Positions 1 through 6,920 of a DNA stretch of 11,237 nucleotides are shown piece after piece; position 1 is the first letter of the stretch; the number at the start of each line of letters is the position of its first letter. Below the pieces are notes generated by a model, which was not told the DNA's origin, did not search any database, and saw nothing but the letters and a program-made list of their open reading frames with translations. Both the position numbers and the translations under genes were made by a program. This stretch comes from an uncultured Erysipelotrichaceae bacterium (GTDB lineage Bacteria; Bacillota_I; Bacilli_A; RF39; UBA660). Where the stretch lies: the NCBI GenBank assembly GCA_902783215.1, contig CACZQD010000019.1, positions 1 to 11,237 of the forward strand. Reading direction: 5' to 3'.

Positions 1-27
1 AGTTATACTATAATTGCCGAAGAATAG
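1..27 (+). CDS. rpsQ: Partial 30S ribosomal protein S17 (uS17), C-terminal tail only
   Basis: Frame 1 reads SYTIIAEE and then TAG at 25-27. The TAG overlaps the Shine-Dalgarno sequence of rplN, the same stop/ribosome-binding-site overlap used by other genes in this cluster. In bacterial spc operons the gene directly upstream of rplN is rpsQ, so this is most likely the last eight residues of S17. Eight residues are too few to identify the family by sequence; the call rests on gene order. Confidence 0.5.
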   Translation, partial: SYTIIAEE

Positions 28-37
28 GAGGATAATT

Positions 38-406
38 ATGATTCAACAAGAAAGTCGTTTAAAAGTTGCTGACAATTCAGGAGCTAAAGAATTATCTGTA
101 ATTCGTGTTCTTGGTGGCAGCCATGTAAAGACTGGAAACATTGGAGATATAGTTGTTGCAACTGTAAAAAAAGCAACACCTAACGGTACTGTTCAAAAAG
201 GAAAAGTAGTGAAAGCAGTAATCGTTAGATCAAAATTTGGTCTAAGAAGAGAAGATGGTTCTTATCTTAAATTTGATGATAACGCAGCAGTTATTATTAA
301 AGATGATAAAACACCAGTTGGAACTCGTATTTTTGGACCAGTTGCACGTGAATTACGTGACAAGAATTATATGAAAATTATATCACTTGCTAAAGAAGTG
401 TTATAG
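38..406 (+). CDS. rplN: 50S ribosomal protein L14 (uL14)
   Basis: This 122-residue protein has the normal L14 length and the typical beginning MIQQESRLKVADNSGAKEL, followed by the family's VRVLGG-like segment, the basic RRxDGSYLKFDDNAAV core and the GTRIFGPVARELR block near residues 90-105. L14 sits on the large subunit at the interface with the 30S subunit, near L19 and the elongation-factor site. The start is the ATG at 38, because AGGAGG at 26-31 lies six bases upstream; a longer frame from a TTG at 14 would run through this ribosome-binding site and add residues foreign to L14. rplX follows after 18 bases. Confidence 0.97.
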   Translation: MIQQESRLKVADNSGAKELSVIRVLGGSHVKTGNIGDIVVATVKKATPNGTVQKGKVVKAVIVRSKFGLRREDGSYLKFDDNAAVIIKDDKTPVGTRIFGPVARELRDKNYMKIISLAKEVL

Positions 407-412
407 TGGTTT

Positions 413-417
413 GGAGG
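413..417 (+). promoter_or_regulatory. Shine-Dalgarno that decides the rplX start
   Basis: GGAGG lies one base before an ATG at 419 and seven bases before a second in-frame ATG at 425. Only the second has a workable spacing, so translation of rplX most likely begins at 425. Confidence 0.7.
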
Positions 418-424
418 AATGAAA

Positions 425-733
425 ATGAACTTTAAAACTGGAGATAAAGTAGTTGTCATTTCTGGTAAAGATAAGGGAAAAGAAGGTAAAATATTAACAG
501 TTTTACGTAAAGAAAACAAGGTAATAATTGAAAATGTTAATGTTGTTAAAAAACATGTTAAAGGAAATGGACAAACAGCTGGAAGTATTAATGAAGTTGA
601 AGCTCCTATTAATGCATCAAATGTTATGATTGTTGATCCTAAAACAAAGAAACCTACCAGAATTGGACACACAAAAGATAAAGATGGCAAAAAAATTAGA
701 GTAACAAAAAAATCTAATTCAAAGCTTGATTAA
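425..733 (+). CDS. rplX: 50S ribosomal protein L24 (uL24)
   Basis: This 102-residue protein opens with MNFKTGDKVVVISGKDKGKEGKI, which holds the KOW motif (residues about 5-30) typical of L24. The family block EAPINASNVMIVDPKTKKPTRIG follows around residues 57-79, then a lysine-rich tail. L24 is an early assembly initiator that binds 23S rRNA near the exit tunnel. An in-frame ATG two codons earlier (419) is only one base from the GGAGG, so 425 is preferred. It lies 18 bases after rplN and 17 before rplE, consistent with one transcript. Confidence 0.96.
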   Translation: MNFKTGDKVVVISGKDKGKEGKILTVLRKENKVIIENVNVVKKHVKGNGQTAGSINEVEAPINASNVMIVDPKTKKPTRIGHTKDKDGKKIRVTKKSNSKLD

Positions 734-750
734 TTGGAAGGAGGATATAT

Positions 751-1290
751 ATGAACCGCCTAAAACAAAAATATAATAAGAGTATCGTACCAGAATTAAG
801 AGAAAAACATGGATACAAAAATATTAATGAAGTACCTAAATTAGAAAAAATAGTAGTAAATATTGGTTGTGGTGATGCAACAGGAAATTCAAAATTATTA
901 GAAGCTGCTATGAATGATTTAGAAATAATTACTGGACAAAAACCAGTTGCTACAAAAGCAAAAAAATCAATTGCCGGATTTAAATTAAGAGAAGGTCAAG
1001 CAATTGGTTGTAAGGTTACATTACGTGGAGAAAATATGTATAACTTCTTAGATAAATTAATCAGTATTACATTACCACGCGTAAGAGACTTTAGAGGTAT
1101 ATCTAATAAGGCTTTTGATGGAAGAGGAAATTATACTTTAGGTTTAACTGAACAATTAATCTTTTCAGAAATTGAATATGATAATGTAGTTAAAGTTAGA
1201 GGAATGGATATCGTTTTTGTTACAACAGCAAAAACTAATGAAGAAGCTTATGATCTCTTAAAAGGTTTTGGTATGCCATTTAAAAAATAA
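751..1290 (+). CDS. rplE: 50S ribosomal protein L5 (uL5)
   Basis: At 179 residues it matches the usual L5 length. Recognisable blocks are the N-terminal NRLKQKYNKSIVPELREKHGYKN, the KIVVNIGCGDA strand, the QKPVATKAKKSIAGFKLREGQAIGCKVTLRG segment (residues about 68-98) and the ending GFGMPFKK. L5 binds 5S rRNA and contacts the P-site tRNA at the central protuberance. AAGGAGG at 738-744 is six bases before the ATG. The family loop usually reads MGVG; here it is IGCG, a mild variation. Confidence 0.97.
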   Translation: MNRLKQKYNKSIVPELREKHGYKNINEVPKLEKIVVNIGCGDATGNSKLLEAAMNDLEIITGQKPVATKAKKSIAGFKLREGQAIGCKVTLRGENMYNFLDKLISITLPRVRDFRGISNKAFDGRGNYTLGLTEQLIFSEIEYDNVVKVRGMDIVFVTTAKTNEEAYDLLKGFGMPFKK

Positions 1291-1306
1291 GACTTAGGAG
1301 GAAAAT

Positions 1307-1492
1307 ATGGCTAAGACAAGTATGAAAGTAAAAGCTAATCGTGAACCTAAATTTAAAGTACGTGCATACACTCGTTGTTCAAGATGTGGTAGACCACATG
1401 CAGTACTAAAAAAATACGGAATTTGTCGTATTTGTTTCAGAGAATTAGCTTATAAAGGACAAATACCAGGAATGAAAAAATCTAGTTGGTAA
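1307..1492 (+). CDS. rpsZ: 30S ribosomal protein S14, zinc-binding type (uS14)
   Basis: This 61-residue protein is the short, zinc-binding form of S14. It has the paired cysteines Cys24-x2-Cys27 and Cys40-x2-Cys43, and it ends in the usual GQIPGMKKSSW. S14 sits in the head of the 30S subunit and is needed for late assembly. The longer zinc-independent S14 form is about 89 residues and lacks the cysteines, so the type is clear. An AGGAGG lies just before the ATG, and rpsH follows with 17 bases between. Confidence 0.97.
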   Translation: MAKTSMKVKANREPKFKVRAYTRCSRCGRPHAVLKKYGICRICFRELAYKGQIPGMKKSSW

Positions 1493-1509
1493 AAAGAAGG
1501 AGGCAAGTT

Positions 1510-1905
1510 ATGGTAACAGATCCAATTGCAGATATGCTTACGCGTATCAGAAATGCAAATCAAATGCATTACAAAGAAGTTGAAATTCCTGCTTCAAAAA
1601 TAAAATTAGAAATAGCTAGAATATTAAAACAAGAAGGATTTATTGCTGATTATAAAGTTAAGAAAAATAATGTTCAAGATATAATCGTTTTATATTTGAA
1701 ATATGGAGAGAAAAAAGAACGTGTAATAACAGGACTTAAAAGAATTTCTAAACCTGGATTACGTGTTTATGCAAAAGCTGAAGAAATCCCTACCGTTTTA
1801 AGTGGACTTGGTATCGCAATCATATCTACCTCAAAAGGTATGATGACAGATAAGGATGCAAGAAAAGCTTCACTTGGTGGAGAAGTAATGGCTTATATTT
1901 GGTAG
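1510..1905 (+). CDS. rpsH: 30S ribosomal protein S8 (uS8)
   Basis: This 131-residue protein begins MVTDPIADMLTRIRNANQM, the highly conserved S8 start, and ends with the family's STSKGMMTDKDARKASLGGEVMAYIW. S8 binds helix 21 of 16S rRNA and in Escherichia coli also represses the spc operon through a site at rplE; I did not see a clear equivalent site here. The ATG at 1510 is chosen because AAGGAGG at 1497-1503 precedes it by six bases; a longer frame from a TTG at 1486 overlaps the end of rpsZ and reads through the ribosome-binding site. Confidence 0.97.
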   Translation: MVTDPIADMLTRIRNANQMHYKEVEIPASKIKLEIARILKQEGFIADYKVKKNNVQDIIVLYLKYGEKKERVITGLKRISKPGLRVYAKAEEIPTVLSGLGIAIISTSKGMMTDKDARKASLGGEVMAYIW

Positions 1906-1919
1906 AAAGGAAGATAAAG

Positions 1920-2453
1920 ATGAGTCGTGTTGGAAATAGAGTTTTAACGATACCAGCCGGTGTTACTGTATCAGTAGAAAATAACATAGTTACAGTAAAA
2001 GGATCTAAAGGTGAACTTTCTACTGAAATTAATAATAATCTTGCAGTTGAAATTAATGATACTGAATTAAAAGTAACTCGCAAAAGCGATTTATATAAAA
2101 AGGATCATGGAACTGCAAATGCTAATATTAGAAATATGATTATCGGTGTTACTGATGGCTTTGAAAAAAAACTTGAAGCTGTTGGTGTTGGTTATCGTTT
2201 CCAATTAAAAGGAAATAAATTATCAGTTAGTGCTGGATATTCTCATAGTATTGAAATGGATATTCCAGAGGGAATTAAATTAGAAATTCCAAGTAATACT
2301 GAATTGACAGTAAAAGGAATTAACAAACAACTAGTTGGTGAATTTGCTGCAAATGTTAGAGATATTAGAAGACCTGAACCTTATAAAGGAAAAGGTATTC
2401 GTTATGTTGGCGAACATATTCGTCGTAAAGAAGGAAAGAAAGCTTCTAAATAA
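1920..2453 (+). CDS. rplF: 50S ribosomal protein L6 (uL6)
   Basis: This 177-residue protein has the two-repeat layout of L6: MSRVGNRVLTIPAGV at the start, the central GVTDGFEKKLEAVGVGYRF block near residues 75-93 that opens the second repeat, and the terminal RRPEPYKGKGIRYVGEHIRRKEGKKASK. L6 lies by the sarcin-ricin loop where GTPase factors bind. The start at 1920 follows AAAGGAAGA (1906-1914), a somewhat weaker ribosome-binding site than its neighbours have; the in-frame TTG at 1899 inside rpsH is not supported. It ends in two tandem in-frame TAA stops. Confidence 0.97.
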   Translation: MSRVGNRVLTIPAGVTVSVENNIVTVKGSKGELSTEINNNLAVEINDTELKVTRKSDLYKKDHGTANANIRNMIIGVTDGFEKKLEAVGVGYRFQLKGNKLSVSAGYSHSIEMDIPEGIKLEIPSNTELTVKGINKQLVGEFAANVRDIRRPEPYKGKGIRYVGEHIRRKEGKKASK

Positions 2454-2472
2454 TAAGAGAGGAGAGTAAGTA

Positions 2473-2835
2473 ATGATCAAAAAAGTAGTTCGTAATGATG
2501 CTAGAAAAACAAGACACAGTCGTGTTAGAGCTAAAATTACAGGTACAAAAGAAGTACCAAGATTAAATGTATTTAGATCAAATAATAATATTTTTGCTCA
2601 AATCATTGATGATGAAGCTGGTGTAACTTTAGTAAGTGCTTCTTCTATTGATAAGGAATTAAAAATTGCTAATGGTGGAAATATTGAAGCAGCTACAAAA
2701 GTTGGAGAATTAATTGCAAAAAGAGCAAAAAAAGCAAAAATATCAAAGGTAGTATTTGATAGAGGAGGATACCTTTATCATGGACGTGTAAAAGCTCTAG
2801 CAGATGCTGCACGTGAAAAAGGCCTAGAATTCTAA
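2473..2835 (+). CDS. rplR: 50S ribosomal protein L18 (uL18)
   Basis: This 120-residue protein matches L18 in length. It carries the basic start KTRHSRVRAKITGTKEVPRLNVFRSN and the C-terminal FDRGGYLYHGRVKALADAAREKGLEF, both diagnostic. L18 binds 5S rRNA together with L5 and helps dock it in the central protuberance. GAGAGGAGAG (about 2457-2466) precedes the ATG. The stop is TAA followed at once by an in-frame TAG that belongs to the TAGGAGGG ribosome-binding site of rpsE. Confidence 0.97.
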   Translation: MIKKVVRNDARKTRHSRVRAKITGTKEVPRLNVFRSNNNIFAQIIDDEAGVTLVSASSIDKELKIANGGNIEAATKVGELIAKRAKKAKISKVVFDRGGYLYHGRVKALADAAREKGLEF

Positions 2836-2836
2836 T

Positions 2837-2843
2837 AGGAGGG
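2837..2843 (+). promoter_or_regulatory. Shine-Dalgarno that bears on the rpsE start
   Basis: AGGAGGG ends three bases before a first ATG (2847) and six bases before a second ATG (2850). The spacing favours 2850, although the two starts differ by only one methionine. Confidence 0.6.
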
Positions 2844-2849
2844 TGAATG

Positions 2850-3449
2850 ATGAAAGAAAATAACGAGAAGATTGAAAAAGTTGAAGAAACTGCTAAAAAA
2901 ACTTCAGCACCACAATCTGAAAAGAAAAATAATGATAGAAAACCTCGTCAAAATCGAAGAAGACCTAATGGTCGTAATAGACAACCTAAACTATATGAAG
3001 AAGATGTTATTTCTATTGGAAGAGTTACAAAAGTAACTAAAGGAGGACGTCATTTCCGTTTTTCTGCACTAGTAGTCGTTGGAAATAAAAAAGGAAAAGT
3101 TGGTTTAGGAACAGGTAAAGCTAATGAAGTACCTGATGCAATCAAAAAAGCTGCACAAGCTGCTACTAAAAATGTAATTGATGTTGCAATAGTAGATAAT
3201 CGTACTATTCCACATGAAATTATTGGTAGAGAAGGTGCAAGTAAAGTTTTATTAAAACCAGCAGCAAAAGGTACTGGAGTAAAAGCTGGAGGTCCAGTTA
3301 GATCAGTACTTGAAATGGCTGGAATTAAAGATATTTTATCAAAATCACTTGGATCAAATACAAAAATTAATATGGCATATGCTACACTAAATGCTTTAAA
3401 AGCACAAAAAACTATTGAGAAGTTGCTCGTCTTCGTGGAAAAAAAGTAG
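2850..3449 (+). CDS. rpsE: 30S ribosomal protein S5 (uS5), extended N-terminus and frameshifted C-terminal tail
   Basis: As read, the protein has 199 residues, longer than the roughly 166 of Bacillus S5. Residues 1-47 are a polar, Lys/Arg/Asn-rich extension with no fold visible. The S5 RNA-binding domain starts near LYEEDVISIGRV and includes KGGRHFRFSALVVVGNKKGKVGLGTGKA; the C-terminal domain includes IIGREGASKVLLKPAAKGTGV and GGPVRSVLEMAGIKD. S5 shapes the mRNA entry site and decoding accuracy. The last residues, KLLVFVEKK, are not S5-like. One frame over, positions 3419-3463 read EVARLRGKKVEEIR and stop, which matches the usual S5 ending. A single missing base near 3417-3419 explains this, either a real mutation or a sequencing/assembly error. 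The intact gene would end at 3463, one base before rplO. Confidence 0.93.
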   Translation: MKENNEKIEKVEETAKKTSAPQSEKKNNDRKPRQNRRRPNGRNRQPKLYEEDVISIGRVTKVTKGGRHFRFSALVVVGNKKGKVGLGTGKANEVPDAIKKAAQAATKNVIDVAIVDNRTIPHEIIGREGASKVLLKPAAKGTGVKAGGPVRSVLEMAGIKDILSKSLGSNTKINMAYATLNALKAQKTIEKLLVFVEKK

Positions 3450-3463
3450 AGGAGATTAGATAG
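3419..3463 (+). other. rpsE: Out-of-frame conserved S5 C-terminal tail
   Basis: These 15 codons encode EVARLRGKKVEEIR followed by TAG. The VAKLRGK-like segment is the normal S5 C-terminus in Firmicutes. It is displaced by one base from the frame of the rest of rpsE, and the displaced frame is closed just upstream by TGA at 3416-3418, so only an inserted base (or slippage within the few bases after that stop) would join the two parts. Confidence 0.85.
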
Positions 3464-3464
3464 T

Positions 3465-3908
3465 ATGAAGTTACATGAATTAAAACCAAATGAAAAAGCA
3501 TTTAGTACTCGTAAAAGAGTAGGTCGTGGACCTGGATCAGGTTTAGGTAAAACTTCTGGTAGAGGAGAAAATGGTCAAAAATCTAGAAGTGGTTATAGTC
3601 ATAAAGCTGGATTTGAAGGTGGACAATTACCTTTATATAGAAGATTACCAAAAAGAGGATTTTCTAATGCTAGATTTAAAACAGAATATGCAATTATTAA
3701 CGTAAGTGATTTGAATAAATTTGATGATGGAGCTATAGTTACTCCAGAACTATTAAAAGATATGGGGATATTAAAAAATCAATTATCTGGTGTAAAAATA
3801 TTAGGTAATGGAAAATTAGAAAAGAAATTAACTATCAAAGCTCATCGTTTTACTAAATCAGCACAAGCAAAAATTGAAGCTAAGGGTGGAAAAGCTGAGG
3901 TGATTTAG
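3465..3908 (+). CDS. rplO: 50S ribosomal protein L15 (uL15)
   Basis: This 147-residue protein has the usual L15 length. It begins MKLHELKPNEKAF, continues into the glycine- and arginine-rich GRGPGSGLGKTSGRGENGQKSR stretch (residues about 21-42), then GFEGGQLPLYRRLPKRGF near residues 49-66, and ends in a lysine/alanine-rich tail. L15 is a late-assembly protein that spans deep into 23S rRNA. GAGGAG at 3449-3454 serves as its ribosome-binding site and lies in the reconstructed tail of rpsE. rpmD, which normally sits between rpsE and rplO, is missing: the gap is 15 bases. Confidence 0.97.
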   Translation: MKLHELKPNEKAFSTRKRVGRGPGSGLGKTSGRGENGQKSRSGYSHKAGFEGGQLPLYRRLPKRGFSNARFKTEYAIINVSDLNKFDDGAIVTPELLKDMGILKNQLSGVKILGNGKLEKKLTIKAHRFTKSAQAKIEAKGGKAEVI

Positions 3909-3909
3909 T

Positions 3910-5163
3910 GTGTCAGTGATTAAACAAATTTTTAATCCAAAAAATAGAGATTTACAAAAGCGTATATTATTCACATTAGTAGCTTTGTTTATCTTTAAAA
4001 TAGGAACAGCAATTACTGTTCCGGGAGTACAATTACATACCAATAATTATAGTTTCTTTGAAATATTAAATGCAATGAGTGGTGGAGCATTTGAAAATGC
4101 ATCAATATTCGCACTTTCAGTTACTCCATACATAACGGCACAAATTATAGTTCAACTATTATCAATGGATATCGTTCCATACCTAGCTGAATTAAATAAG
4201 CAAGGTGGAGTTGGACAAAAGAAAATGAATCAAATAACTAGAGTAGTCGGAATTGCTTTAGGATTTATTCAAGGTTATATGTATTCATTTGCTTATATTT
4301 CAAATGGAACTCCAATGCAATATATGTTATATGCATTAATTCTAACTGCAGGAACAGCACTCTTAATGTGGATAGGAGACCAGATAACACTAAAAGGTAT
4401 TGGTAATGGTATGTCACTTATAATTATGGCTGGTATTATAAATGTATTACCTAGTATGTTTGTAAATTTATGGACAAAATTAATTGGTAATGGATTTATG
4501 GGAATATTACTATTTGTTACATTTGTTATTGTATTCTTATTAGTAATAATTGGCGTTATATTTGTAGAGTCTGCAGAAAGAAGATTGCCAATTCAATATG
4601 CTAATAAGTCAACAAATTCAATGGGTAGTCAAAATTATATTCCATTTAAATTAAATAGTGCAGGTGTTATTCCAGTAATATTTGCCTCAGCATTATTATC
4701 TGTACCAGCAATATTATCAAATTTTATTAAAAATGATACATTTAGTTTAATTGTGTCAAAGTATATAACTTATACAACAAATACAGGTTTAATATTATAT
4801 ATATTGTTAATTATATTATTTACATACTTTTATACATTTATGCAATTGAAACCAAAAGAATTAAGTGAGAACTTAAATAAAAATGGTGGATATATTCCTG
4901 GAATTAGACCAGGTAAAGAAACTCTTGATTATGTTACAAAAGTACTAAAAAGAATTACTGTAGTAGGAGGAGTATTTCTTGCTGCAATTGCGGCCTTACC
5001 AATTCTATTTGGTAAATTCTCAACATTATCAAGCATAATTTCAATAAGTGGTACAGGATTATTAATTGTTGTTGGAGTTGCACTTGAAACATATAAGCAA
5101 CTTGAAAGTCAATTAGTAAGTAGAACTTATGAAAATGGTAGAAAGGGAAGAAGACGTAGATGA
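3910..5163 (+). CDS. secY: Protein translocase subunit SecY
   Basis: This 417-residue membrane protein is the channel subunit of the SecYEG translocon, which moves unfolded proteins across or into the cytoplasmic membrane. About ten hydrophobic segments can be picked out, roughly at residues 19-36, 61-84, 112-130, 138-159, 168-187, 195-219, 255-273, 292-311, 347-367 and 379-399. The conserved cytosolic loop motif GIRPGK is at 331-336, and the protein ends in a very basic GRKGRRRR tail. The start is GTG at 3910, two bases after the rplO stop, with GAGGTGA at 3897-3903 as ribosome-binding site inside rplO. Its TGA stop overlaps the adk start (ATGA), which suggests coupled translation and shows that TGA terminates here. 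Confidence 0.97.
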   Translation: MSVIKQIFNPKNRDLQKRILFTLVALFIFKIGTAITVPGVQLHTNNYSFFEILNAMSGGAFENASIFALSVTPYITAQIIVQLLSMDIVPYLAELNKQGGVGQKKMNQITRVVGIALGFIQGYMYSFAYISNGTPMQYMLYALILTAGTALLMWIGDQITLKGIGNGMSLIIMAGIINVLPSMFVNLWTKLIGNGFMGILLFVTFVIVFLLVIIGVIFVESAERRLPIQYANKSTNSMGSQNYIPFKLNSAGVIPVIFASALLSVPAILSNFIKNDTFSLIVSKYITYTTNTGLILYILLIILFTYFYTFMQLKPKELSENLNKNGGYIPGIRPGKETLDYVTKVLKRITVVGGVFLAAIAALPILFGKFSTLSSIISISGTGLLIVVGVALETYKQLESQLVSRTYENGRKGRRRR

Positions 5164-5822
5164 AAAGTATAATTCTAATTGCTGCTCCAGCAGCAGGTAA
5201 AGGAACAGAAGCAGCTATATTGAAAGAACAATATGGAATGGCTCATATCTCAACTGGAGATATCTTAAGAGAAAAATCAAAAGAAGATTCAGAAATGGGA
5301 AGAGATATATTAAATAAAATTAGCAATGGTATATTTGTTAGTGATGAATTAATTATTGAATTATTAAAAGAAAGAATTCAAAAAGATGATTGTGCGAATG
5401 GATATATATTAGATGGATTTCCTCGTAATGTCGCACAAGCTGAGAGTTATGATTCAATGTTAGTTGAACTAAACAAAGATCTTGGAATAGCTATTATTAT
5501 TGATACTGATAAAGAAATAGCTAAAGCAAGAATTGAAGGACGAAGAAGTTGTCCAAAATGTGGTAGAATTTATAATATGACATTTGAAGAAATGAAACCT
5601 AAAAAGGATGAAATCTGCGATGATTGTGGAGTAGAATTATTCCAAAGACCTGATGATAATGGTGATACATATGAAGATAGATATAATACATATATTGAAA
5701 AAACTTCACCATTAATTGAATATTATGAATCAAAAGGTGTTGCATACCACGTAGATGGTTCAAAAGGAAAAGATTATACTCACGAACAAGTAGAAAAAAT
5801 CTTAGGAGAATTAAATGATTAG
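5160..5822 (+). CDS. adk: Adenylate kinase with a zinc-finger LID and a variant P-loop
   Basis: This 220-residue cytosolic enzyme interconverts ATP plus AMP with two ADP. It shows HISTGD (30-35), DGFPRN (85-90, AMP site), the GRR arginines (127-129) and a long-form LID with four cysteines (Cys131, Cys134, Cys153, Cys156) that should hold zinc, as in many Gram-positive enzymes. QRPDDN at 162-167 follows. The phosphate-binding loop reads AAPAAGKGT at 8-16, where most adenylate kinases have GxPGxGKGT, so two glycines are replaced by alanine; Lys14 is kept. The gene overlaps secY upstream and map downstream by a few bases, so translation is probably coupled. All other key elements are present and the enzyme is likely active. 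Confidence 0.95.
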   Translation: MKSIILIAAPAAGKGTEAAILKEQYGMAHISTGDILREKSKEDSEMGRDILNKISNGIFVSDELIIELLKERIQKDDCANGYILDGFPRNVAQAESYDSMLVELNKDLGIAIIIDTDKEIAKARIEGRRSCPKCGRIYNMTFEEMKPKKDEICDDCGVELFQRPDDNGDTYEDRYNTYIEKTSPLIEYYESKGVAYHVDGSKGKDYTHEQVEKILGELND

Positions 5823-6561
5823 TATAAAATCTCCACGAGAACAAGAATTAATGCGTATTGCGGGACAAATTGTTGGTGATACACATAAGTATTTAATTCC
5901 TTATTTAAAGCCAGGAATTACTACTCAGAAAATTGATGAGTTAGCACGTGACTATATAATTAGTAGAGGAGCAACTCCATCTTGTTATCACTATGAAGGT
6001 TATCCCGCAAATATATGTATTTCAATTAATGAAGAAGTAGTTCATGGAATAGCTAGTTCAAGAAAACTACGTGATGGAGATATAATATCTCTTGATATAT
6101 GTGCCTGTTATAAAGGCTATCACGGTGATAGCGCTTGGACATATCCAGTAGGAAATATAACAGATGAAAAAAAGCAATTACTTGAATATACACAAAAAGC
6201 TTTATTTGAAGGGTTGAGTCAAGTAAAAGCTGGAAATCATGTTGGTGATATTGGATATGCTGTTTCCAAATATGCAAGTGCACATAATTTAGGTGTAGTT
6301 AAAGAACTATGTGGTCATGGAGTAGGTAATAATCTTCATGAAGAACCTGATGTACCAAATTATGGTATACAAGGAAAAGGACCTCTATTAAAAGAGGGAA
6401 TGGTAATAGCAGTTGAGCCAATGTTGAATTTGGGAACTGCAGATGTATATATGCTAGATGATGATTGGACAATCGTAACAGCTGACAATCAACCATCAGC
6501 CCATTTTGAACATACAGTTTTAGTAACAAAAGATGGGTATGAAATAATGACAAAAAGGTGA
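5815..6561 (+). CDS. map: Type I methionine aminopeptidase
   Basis: This 248-residue enzyme removes the initiator methionine from new proteins after deformylation. The five metal ligands of the family are visible: Asp94 (SLDICACY), Asp105 (GDSAW), His168 (CGHGVG), Glu201 (AVEPM) and Glu232 (FEHTV); His77 (VVHGI) is the usual substrate-side histidine. There is no N-terminal zinc-finger extension, as expected of the short type I form. The ATG lies inside the end of adk, overlapping it by eight bases, and the TGA stop lies within the ribosome-binding site of infA. In Bacillus subtilis a small KOW-type gene follows map; it is absent here. Confidence 0.96.
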   Translation: MISIKSPREQELMRIAGQIVGDTHKYLIPYLKPGITTQKIDELARDYIISRGATPSCYHYEGYPANICISINEEVVHGIASSRKLRDGDIISLDICACYKGYHGDSAWTYPVGNITDEKKQLLEYTQKALFEGLSQVKAGNHVGDIGYAVSKYASAHNLGVVKELCGHGVGNNLHEEPDVPNYGIQGKGPLLKEGMVIAVEPMLNLGTADVYMLDDDWTIVTADNQPSAHFEHTVLVTKDGYEIMTKR

Positions 6562-6565
6562 TATA

Positions 6566-6781
6566 ATGGCTAAAGATGATGTTATTGAAATGGAAGGAAA
6601 AGTAATAGAAGTATTACCAAGCTATGTTTTTAAAGTAGAACTAGCAAATAAACATATGATTACGGCACACGTTTCAGGTAAAATGCGAATGAATAAGATT
6701 CGAATTTTAGCTGGTGATAGAGTAATGGTTGAATTATCAACATATGATTTAACACGTGGTCGTATAACCTATAGAAAATAG
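6566..6781 (+). CDS. infA: Translation initiation factor IF-1
   Basis: This 71-residue protein is a single S1/OB-fold domain, with the family's start MAKDDVIEMEGKVIEVLPSY, the HVSGKMRMNKIRILAGDRV core and the final TRGRITYR. IF-1 occupies the ribosomal A site and helps IF-2 and IF-3 during initiation. The ribosome-binding site AAAGGTGAT overlaps the end of map, so the spacing is only four bases. Position between map and rpmJ is the standard Firmicute order. Confidence 0.97.
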   Translation: MAKDDVIEMEGKVIEVLPSYVFKVELANKHMITAHVSGKMRMNKIRILAGDRVMVELSTYDLTRGRITYRK

Positions 6782-6793
6782 GAGGTAGGAAAG

Positions 6794-6907
6794 ATGAAAG
6801 TAAAACCATCAGTAAAAAAAATGTGTGAAAAATGCAAAATTATTAGACGTAAGGGTAAAGTAATGGTAATCTGTGAAAACCCAAAACATAAGCAAAGACA
6901 AGGTTAA
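6794..6907 (+). CDS. rpmJ: 50S ribosomal protein L36 (bL36), zinc-binding type
   Basis: A small 37-residue gene: it starts MKVKPSVKKMCEKCKIIRRK, reads on through GKVMVICENPKHKQRQG and ends in TAA followed by an in-frame TAG. Cys11, Cys14, Cys27 and His32 form the CCCH zinc site of the C+ paralogue of L36. It sits 12 bases after infA, with GGAGG at 6781-6785 as ribosome-binding site, and 13 bases before rpsM. L36 stabilises rRNA near the peptidyl transferase region. Length, sequence and position all match. Confidence 0.97.
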   Translation: MKVKPSVKKMCEKCKIIRRKGKVMVICENPKHKQRQG

Positions 6908-6920
6908 TAGGAGGTGACTT

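Noticed and set aside
367..690. Reverse-strand open frame opposite rplX, and similar ones opposite rpsH/rplF, adk, map and rplQ
   Set aside because: They lie opposite well-supported genes, have no ribosome-binding site, and their composition follows the complement of the coding strand.
2451..2459. Tandem in-frame stops after rplF, rplR, rpmJ and rpoA as a readthrough guard
   Set aside because: In rplR and rpmJ the second stop (TAG) is simply part of the TAGGAGG ribosome-binding site; with so AT-rich a sequence the others are not surprising.
3400..3425. Programmed -1 frameshift in rpsE at the run of six A residues
   Set aside because: The codons are CAA AAA ACT, not a proper X XXY YYZ site, and slipping -1 there meets TGA at 3416-3418 before the S5 tail. 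A missing base explains the data better.
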